Of a stretch of 64,000 nt of DNA, positions 57,640-64,000 are shown piece after piece. The stretch is from Agrostemma githago (taxonomy: Eukaryota; Streptophyta; Magnoliopsida; Caryophyllales; Caryophyllaceae): positions 42,945,378 to 43,009,377 of the forward strand of contig OY288243.1 in assembly GCA_958450325.1 (NCBI GenBank), read 5' to 3'. Within the stretch, counting starts at the first letter, position 1. The number at the start of each line of letters is the position of its first letter. The notes below the pieces were generated by a model. It was not told where the DNA came from, made no database searches, and saw nothing but the letters and a program-made list of their open reading frames with translations. The translations under genes were made by a program, and so were the position numbers.

Positions 57640-60020
57640 TGTGGACGTCCGTCGGCACCGCCCGGCGCCTCGCACGCGCCTGCGCGGGACCGAAAGCATA
57701 ACAGAAATAGCCTCAATCTTCCTCAGACCGAACTCAGTAGATTCTTCCTAAGAACCGGAGGCGAAGCGCTATGCCGGAGCGGGGGGACGAGAAAAGAAAG
57801 GGCAGATTCCAACGCGTTACGCACCCGTTCGCCACTTTGTTCTCAACTCTTCTCACCTTCTGGGCGAGCGAGCTCTTGAAGTGCGGTCAGGCGGAGGTTG
57901 TTTTGCTTTTCAAAACCTTGGGAGAAGTTGAATCAGGACAGAGGGTGTATGTAGCAGATTTGCAACCCGGTTTCATCGCGGCGGCCACCCACGCGGCCCC
58001 CTCCCGATCAGGGGCTGGTCCGATCTCGCGTTCGGGCCGATGTTTCGGACCTCAATTCGGATGACAATTTGGAATAGTACTAGACAGATGCGGGCACCCG
58101 TGTTTCCATTGGAATCGATCGAGTTGGGGTTGTAAATGTTTAAAGGCCGATATGTTTGGTAAGGAGACCTTTTTAGTGAACCAAATTCGTTGCCGATTTG
58201 TGGAATCACCACTGAGTCAATTATGGGGACTCGGAAACTGTTAAAGTCAACTTTGATCCATAGCCGGCTCAAAGTTGAGTGGCACGAGACCTAAAGATAA
58301 AGACTTGTACCCTTAAGCACTCCATGCCTTGAATGACTCTCATTGCCAATGGTTTCGGACATCCAGAAACTGTCGATTTTGAGTAAGGGGTGAGGGTACA
58401 TATTGGGAAGCCAACGTTCCCTAGACATCGACACCCAATCCCGCCCACACGTAGCGGCCTCTACTAATCAATCGGTGGGTTGATAACTTTGTTCCTTTGT
58501 TGTGGCGGAAGTACTGTAACATCCATTGTTTTAACCCTATGTCTTTGTTATCTCGGTTGTTTAAGGACAAGTAAGCTTATTGTCGTCGAAGTTGTCGTGT
58601 TTACATTCTTTGCATGCGATTTCACGTGACAAGCAGGCCATGAAAAGATGCACATAAAAGAGTAGAGGGTACTAAGTATTATACGTATTAGCAAATCAGT
58701 TTTAACGTGATAATACATATATTAGTCGTTCAAGTGATATACCTTACTTGGTATTCTGCTTAAGATGCGTCAGTTCGGTATTAATAGGGATGCGTCGAAC
58801 CACGGATGGTTAGCATCGGGACAAATGCGGAACCCGACCATCGCCTTGTTCTGTTTTAGCGTTTTACGTTTTGAATTTCGTGTTAGGTGATTTAGCATGC
58901 AATTATAAGGTCATAAAAGTGATAAATCATACGAAAGCGGTAAATGTGAAATGTAAGTAAATCACATAGTGAAGAGTTTCACCCTTGGAGTGTACACTAA
59001 ACGAGACACGATGCGTAGATAATTGAGAACGGATCTCGGAACTACTTGGGTTTAGTTAGGGTGTTTTAGTGTTTATGGTTGAAGTTGAGGACGTTACGTG
59101 TGTTTATAACGTTCCATGGACCTAGTGTTCACGTTTGACATTATCGAAATGCGTAATAAAAGTACATAAATGTAAAGTTTTGTTTAGATGACAACCTAGT
59201 GACGGTTCGACTTCGGGGCGGATCCTCCTAGCTTATCTTGCGGTGATTCCGACAGAGCTTTGCTACTATTCTTGGGGTTAGCTAGGCGAGCGCGGGTTCT
59301 CCTCGGTTCCGAGTGGAGTGCTCGAAGGTGAGGAGTTGCATCGATTCGCTTATCAGGACTACGATCGTGTGGATCGTACTTAGGGTCGGAGTGCGAACCT
59401 AAGTTGGAGAAGAAGAGGGGAAGAGCGAGTTGCGAAGAAGTAGTCACGAACTCGTTGATGTTGTGTCGAATGAACGAAATGAGGGGGTATTTATAGTTGC
59501 TCGCGCAGTTCAAACCGACTATTCGGACGCTTGGTGTCCAGTGATTCAGAACTCGGACGCCTGGTGTGATGCAATTCAGTTCTGGGAAGCCTGGTGTGAG
59601 GCGATTGAATTTTTGAAGATCCGATTTCAAAACTTTCCAAAATGGAGAAGATGTGTATCTTAGGCTTTCATGGAGATTAAGGCTTCTCGTTAACCCTTGC
59701 GCGTCGAGCTTCGGGTGGGTCTCAAGCGCATGTCTCGAGATTTGCTCGGCCCAACGCGTTGACTCGGGTTTGACTTTGCATATTTCGGGACCGATTCGGG
59801 ACCCTGGTGTCGGAATTGACTCTAATTAGTGTCGACGCGACCGTAATGACACGAGTAAGGCTGTCTTGATGTTAAATTAATTTTTCCGAGTATTTATTTG
59901 ATCCGTTCTATAGAAAAACTATCTAAATCATCGTAATCTCGCGTCGCATTGCAGTCTGATCGTCATCGGGTGTTTGTCGGGCACCCCTGCAGCCACCAGG
60001 TCCAAATCTGGGTGTCTACA
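57640..60020 (-). mobile_element. Tat-family solo LTR in LINE 3, with foreign insert
   Basis: Starts TGTGGACGTCCG, ends CTGGGTGTCTACA; TSD ATGGA is perfect (57635-57639 and 60021-60025). It shares with the Tat LTRs the block GAATGACTCTCRTTGCCAATG (58331) and the GGGTGAGGGTAC/CCCGCCCACAC stretch, but is otherwise diverged. Orientation is assumed from that similarity. A mitochondrial-like segment lies near its left end. Confidence 0.88.
57700..57970 (-). other. Probable mitochondrial SSU rRNA (rrn18)-derived insert (NUMT)
   Basis: The minus strand of 57801-57847 reads GTTGAGAACAAAGTGGCGAA then CGGGTGCGTAACGCGTTGGA, close to the 5' region of plant mitochondrial 18S rRNA and unlike plastid 16S as I recall it. 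Surrounding GC-rich sequence (57700-57970) has no counterpart in the related Tat LTRs. Exact limits and the identity of the flanking bases are uncertain. Confidence 0.55.
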
Positions 60021-60479
60021 ATGGAGTAAATGTTTTTAGTTGTACATCCTTGATGATCAGAGTATATGGACTATTCAACCAAAGGAAAGATTTACTGCTA
60101 CTTTTAAAAGTGTTTTACGAATAAGGGATGAAATGCTAGTACAGGAAGGAAGTGAAAACATGGCTAACAGACTGTTGCAGAGCTGGGTACAACATGATAA
60201 GTTCAAATTCGCCAAAGGTTATGAATGGTTTTAGGGCGAAATATGCTAAGAAGATATGGTTGAGTCTACCGAAGTGACAAGAAGTTATACCTAAACATGG
60301 TGTCATTGGGTCTTTGGTTGCGCAAGGGTGTCTGGCAACTGTAGATAAACTGCAAGAAAGGGGACAATACATTGTCAATAGATGTGTATTATGGAAATAA
60401 GAGGCTGAAACACATAAGCATCTTTTCTTCCAATGTACATATGCTACTAATCTTTGGCAAGCACTTCTACAATGGATGA
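60021..60479 (+). pseudogene. LINE 3 ORF2 middle fragment
   Basis: Frame at 60040-60234 (LDDQSIWTIQPKERFTATFK, VLRIRDEMLVQEGSENMANR) matches the segment before zf-RVT. After a TAG at 60232 and shifts, EAETHKHLFFQCTYATNLWQ is the zf-RVT end. Broken by the solo LTR at 60480. Confidence 0.82.
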
Positions 60480-63400
60480 TTGTAACACCCGCAATTTTCC
60501 TAACTTTGCTATTTATTCCGTTACGATTATATCGTAACTCTGTAATATTTCGTCGATGACATTTTTCCTATTTCGAGGTCTCTTTCATTATCGAGCCTAA
60601 AATTATTTATTTTCGTAAAAGAAATTTAATTATTCTATTTGTTTTATTCGAAAACCCATTTAATTCTTTTTATCGCAAGTATGTTTAATGATTTTTGAGA
60701 AATCATATTTTCTACTAACAATAGTTTTAAAATCGAGTTGGGACTATTTATTTTTCTAAAAATGCTCGATTATATTTATAATGGTTTCTAGCTCAAAAAT
60801 ATTTTATTTTCGAAAAATGGTTGTTTAATTATTTTACTACGCGATTTCATAAATAATTATTTTCTAACGCGTTTTAATCTGATTTCTTCGTAAACGCTTA
60901 TATTATTTTACGAGCCTTCTTTTATTAACACTACATATTATTTTTACCTATTTATTTTAATTCTTATCCTCGTATTTATTTTAATCGAAAACTTATCACA
61001 TCGATTTGTTACTTGTTGTTTCCATCTCTACCATCTCTTCTCCTAGTTGAGTTAAGAATCCTTGTGACTTGATTATTCTTATCTTTTAGCTTTCTAATTT
61101 CTCTTTATATTCTCTTCCATTCTAGTCTATTTTATTCACAACACAAGTTTAATTTTCCTCCTTTTCGTTCATCAATCTGATCCTAATTCGTCTCTAATTC
61201 TTTCCGATCTCGAGGGTAATTTAATTACTCTTCTTCGTTCTTCATCTCGTTTTCTCTTTTCTATTCACTTAATGTGGTTTTAATACCATAAGTTTAATTA
61301 TTTCGTAGGCTATCGTGCTAGATCCGACGAAGACGATTATTTAATTGATTCGGATCTCGGTTAAGGTAACGTTGACACGTTACTCGGTATTATGTGATAT
61401 TATTGTTGTAGTTGCATGTATAAGAATTAGATTTTTGTTAGACAATATATGTATGTCTCGTTTTTAATAACAAAGGCTTTAAAATCGTAAATTTTCACAT
61501 GTTTCGTTATTTTAATCGTTTTTACGAGATTTGCGAATAAATCGTTCTTTTAATTATTAAAAAGTATTATAAGGCCGAGACTAAAGCATACATATAATAA
61601 TTTATTTAACAAATTTCGTGATTTTTAAAGTATGAATTATCAAATTGAAAGTTTTATTGTTTTTAATAAGGTTACAGCATGTTTCGGAATCTGATAGTAT
61701 TTTTGTGCGAATTAATAATCTATTTTAAAGACTTTATTTCGGGAAACTTTGATAAGAGACTATTATTTATTTTAAGTCTAATTTATGCCTATTTAATTTC
61801 TTAAAGTAATTCCAAGTGGTTTGGTCACAATAAATTGTTTATGAACAGGTGTCAAATTAATCCGCGATTCTGTCAGTTTGTGATAAGATCTAAATTGAAA
61901 CATATGTTAAACTTTTTATTTAATCTTGTTAATTTACGTACATAAACTATGAAGAGTCTAGTTAATGTTTCCAATTGGATTTATTTAAAATTAATTTTTA
62001 AACGTGTTTTATTAAAGAAATACAATCGCGTGTCTAATTCTGACAGTTTGTAAATATACGAACAAAAACCCATGTTTTATTCGGAATTTGGATTTTCTTT
62101 TGAAATAGAAGTTCTAACTAAGGGGGCGTTTTGTTGAGGGGTTATAGGAAAGGGAAAGGGAATCAACGTCCTTCATTCCCTTTGTTGATGTTTGTTTCAA
62201 TATTTTTGCATTCTCTTCCCTCGTTTGCATTCCCTCCCAAACCCCCATACTCCTCCAATTTCATTCCCCCACCCCCCAAGGGTTTGGATTTTGTTTCCCT
62301 CACCCACCGCCCCGACTCGTCACCCACCACCCTATAACCACCACCACTCCGTCACCGCTACTAATGTCACCACCACCAATATTGTCACTACCGCCACCCC
62401 GAGACCGTCACCACCTCGTCATTTTATTCCCTATAATTTCTAAAGAAACAACAAGGAAAATCTAAAGTAATCTCTTGATTCCTTTCCTTTACCCTTGTTT
62501 CCCATGTTTATTTCTTTTCCCTTTCCCGTGTTTTAACCAAACGCCTCCTAAGTTTCTAAAGTTTTCAACCCCACTGATCTTACTTTGTTTTGATTTTTAA
62601 TGATTTAATTACGAATTTTATAGTGAGACTGTGCAAATCTGGAAAATCTGTCAATTTGTTATTTAAATACTTTTAATTACTTAAACTTCAATCTTTTTAT
62701 AAATAATTGTGATTTTAACTTTAGTTGACTTTTAATCATGAATTAAACATTTATATAATAAATATAATGTTTACATCTCGAGCCCTAATATTAACTATTT
62801 TATATAACTCCTATTTTGATCGATTTCTATTTATAATAATACCTCCTTTTGGAAAGTTATTATTTTAATAAAAATTATATTTTCATAAAGTTTTCTCTTT
62901 TAAGAATAAACTATAATCCTATTGAGTTTCGATAATGACTTTGTTTTGGAGTTATGGAAAAAGATAAGTGTACGGGTAGAGTAATACAGTCTAGAGTATA
63001 CGTTTTGCCATCAGCTATAAGGCTAGTGTATCCGAGCGGGATGCATTGGTTGTTGAACTGGGCATGTTCTTGTCCAGGAGTGTATGTTCATTTTGACCTT
63101 AAGCTCGTACCTCGCATGTAAGACGCCGTCGGGTTGAACTGGGCACACTTGGTGTTCCAGGAGGGGTGTGCATATTTACTTAAGCTAGAACCTCGCATTG
63201 ATAAGTCGCCGTTCTATTATGGTTGAGTTTCCTAGATTAGAGATCAAAGTTTGATTTGTTTGAACTAAGTTCTCGAAGCTAGTTTAGTATTCTCCTAGTG
63301 AAAGTCTATTCTGTTGCACTGATTGATTTCCATAACGCCGTTACTATTATTGATTGACATTGATTTGTAGGTTGACGATCATTTTGAAGTATTTTACCGT

Positions 63401-63778
63401 ATCATTTAAACGTTTTCCGTTTTGAACTATTTTGATATAATAGTAATTATCCCTTAATGTCATGTAATATGGCTTGGAGAACGTTGTTGTTACTCCCCAC
63501 TGAATTGTGGATGTTATGTTTATAACATGACAGGTATTTTGCTGCTGGGTTTTGGGTGTGAGCTAGCGAGTATCATGGATCCTACTCTACTTCATTTATA
63601 TTAATTTTTGGATTGTTAAACCCATTTGGATAATTTTTATTTTTAGCCATTTTGTAAAATGTGGTCTTTGTATTGACTGACCGTTCTTTTTGTAAAATAT
63701 AGAACATCAGTGTGTTTTAATCCCAAATTTACAGTGTTTCCGCCACTGTATTGCGTTAGAATTTATAGGGGATTACAA
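60480..63778 (+). mobile_element. Second TGTAACACCCGC-family solo LTR, in LINE 3
   Basis: Starts TTGTAACACCCGCAATTTTC and ends ATAGGGGATTACAA; flanked by GATGA (60475-60479 and 63779-63783). Counting from TG/CA the duplication is one base away on each side. The LINE frame (QWMSIKG) is restored on removal. Homologous to 43137-46628. It contains the Harbinger MITE at 62122. Confidence 0.87.
62122..62548. mobile_element. PIF/Harbinger (Tourist-like) MITE
   Basis: 427 bp; inverted repeats GGGGGCGTTTTGTT and GGAGGCGTTTGGTT (two mismatches), TSD TAA (62119-62121 and 62549-62551). The related LTR at 43137 lacks it. The interior is CCACC/CACCAC-rich; no coding capacity. Confidence 0.87.
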
Positions 63779-64000
63779 GATGAGTATTAAAGGCAGAAGT
63801 TGATGTAGTGACTGAACTGCAATGGACAAATTTAAGGCGAGTACAAAGACATTGGAAGCAGGCTTGGTATGGTGCTACGCTTGCAGCTGTGATCCAGTAT
63901 ATATGGAGTGAAAGAAACTCGAGGATATTCAGTAATGTTGAGAGGACTTACAAGCACTTAATTCAGCACGTCAAATTTGAAGTCCTTACTCGGCTACGAA
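63779..64000 (+). pseudogene. LINE 3 ORF2 C-terminal end
   Basis: After the LTR the frame reads TELQWTNLRRVQRHWKQAWY, GATLAAVIQYIWSERNSRIF and HLIQHVKFEVLTRLR, the conserved IWxERNxRIF end of plant L1 ORF2. Runs off the window. Confidence 0.85.

Larger units (their letters stand above)
57303..64000 (+). mobile_element. L1-type LINE 3, 5'-truncated, interrupted by two solo LTRs
   Basis: LINE sequence at 57303-57639, 60021-60479 and 63779-64000. It starts within ORF2 (LTYVGRIQLINSIVF) directly after an AAT/GAT tract and runs past the window end. Insertions at 57640 and 60480 both leave TSDs. Confidence 0.88.

Overview
This 64 kb window is plant nuclear DNA, most likely from a eudicot. It consists almost entirely of nested transposable elements, and I find no intact host gene. 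The evidence for a plant is the mix of families: Athila- and Tat/Ogre-type Ty3 retrotransposons, L1-type LINEs with DUF4283-like ORF1, CACTA, hAT, Stowaway, Harbinger, Mutator and Helitron elements, and an insert resembling plant mitochondrial SSU rRNA. The order cannot be fixed from sequence alone; Caryophyllales is only a guess.

Layout. 1-8475: 5' part of a degenerate Athila-like element on the minus strand (RT/RNase H, protease, gag, PBS, 5' LTR). It is split by a 2.1 kb non-autonomous CACTA element (2418-4517) that carries a 5S rRNA-like segment. 8640-9563: Mutator-like transposase pseudogene with a duplicated exon. 10870-11720: antisense LINE relic. 11873-13504: Helitron-like element holding a hAT MITE. 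13798-13984: Stowaway MITE. 14909-30326: complete 15.4 kb Tat/Ogre-like element with two LTRs and target site duplication (TSD) ACCAT; its pol is on the minus strand and a spliced extra gene is on the opposite strand. 30327-33319: older Ty3 3' UTR/LTR remnant with a Mutator-type MITE.

33320-64000 is built on three truncated L1 LINEs, each broken by LTR insertions. LINE 1 holds an Athila-like solo LTR. LINE 2 holds a 3.5 kb solo LTR and an 8.3 kb Athila derivative. LINE 3 holds a Tat solo LTR containing mitochondrial-like DNA and a 3.3 kb solo LTR containing a Harbinger MITE. Most junctions have a 5 bp TSD, and several are confirmed because the LINE reading frame resumes across the reconstructed empty site.

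The most unusual object is the Athila derivative at 48491-56804. It is bounded by LTRs in opposite orientation, so both outer ends are U3 ends, yet it has a clean TSD (TCTTG) inside LINE coding sequence. It therefore appears to have integrated as a palindromic-ended DNA. Other unusual points are the 5S-like segment inside the CACTA element, arrays of CCCG-N2-CGGG-type palindromes just upstream of the TATA box in Athila-like LTRs, and the antisense spliced gene with its own TATA box in the Tat element.
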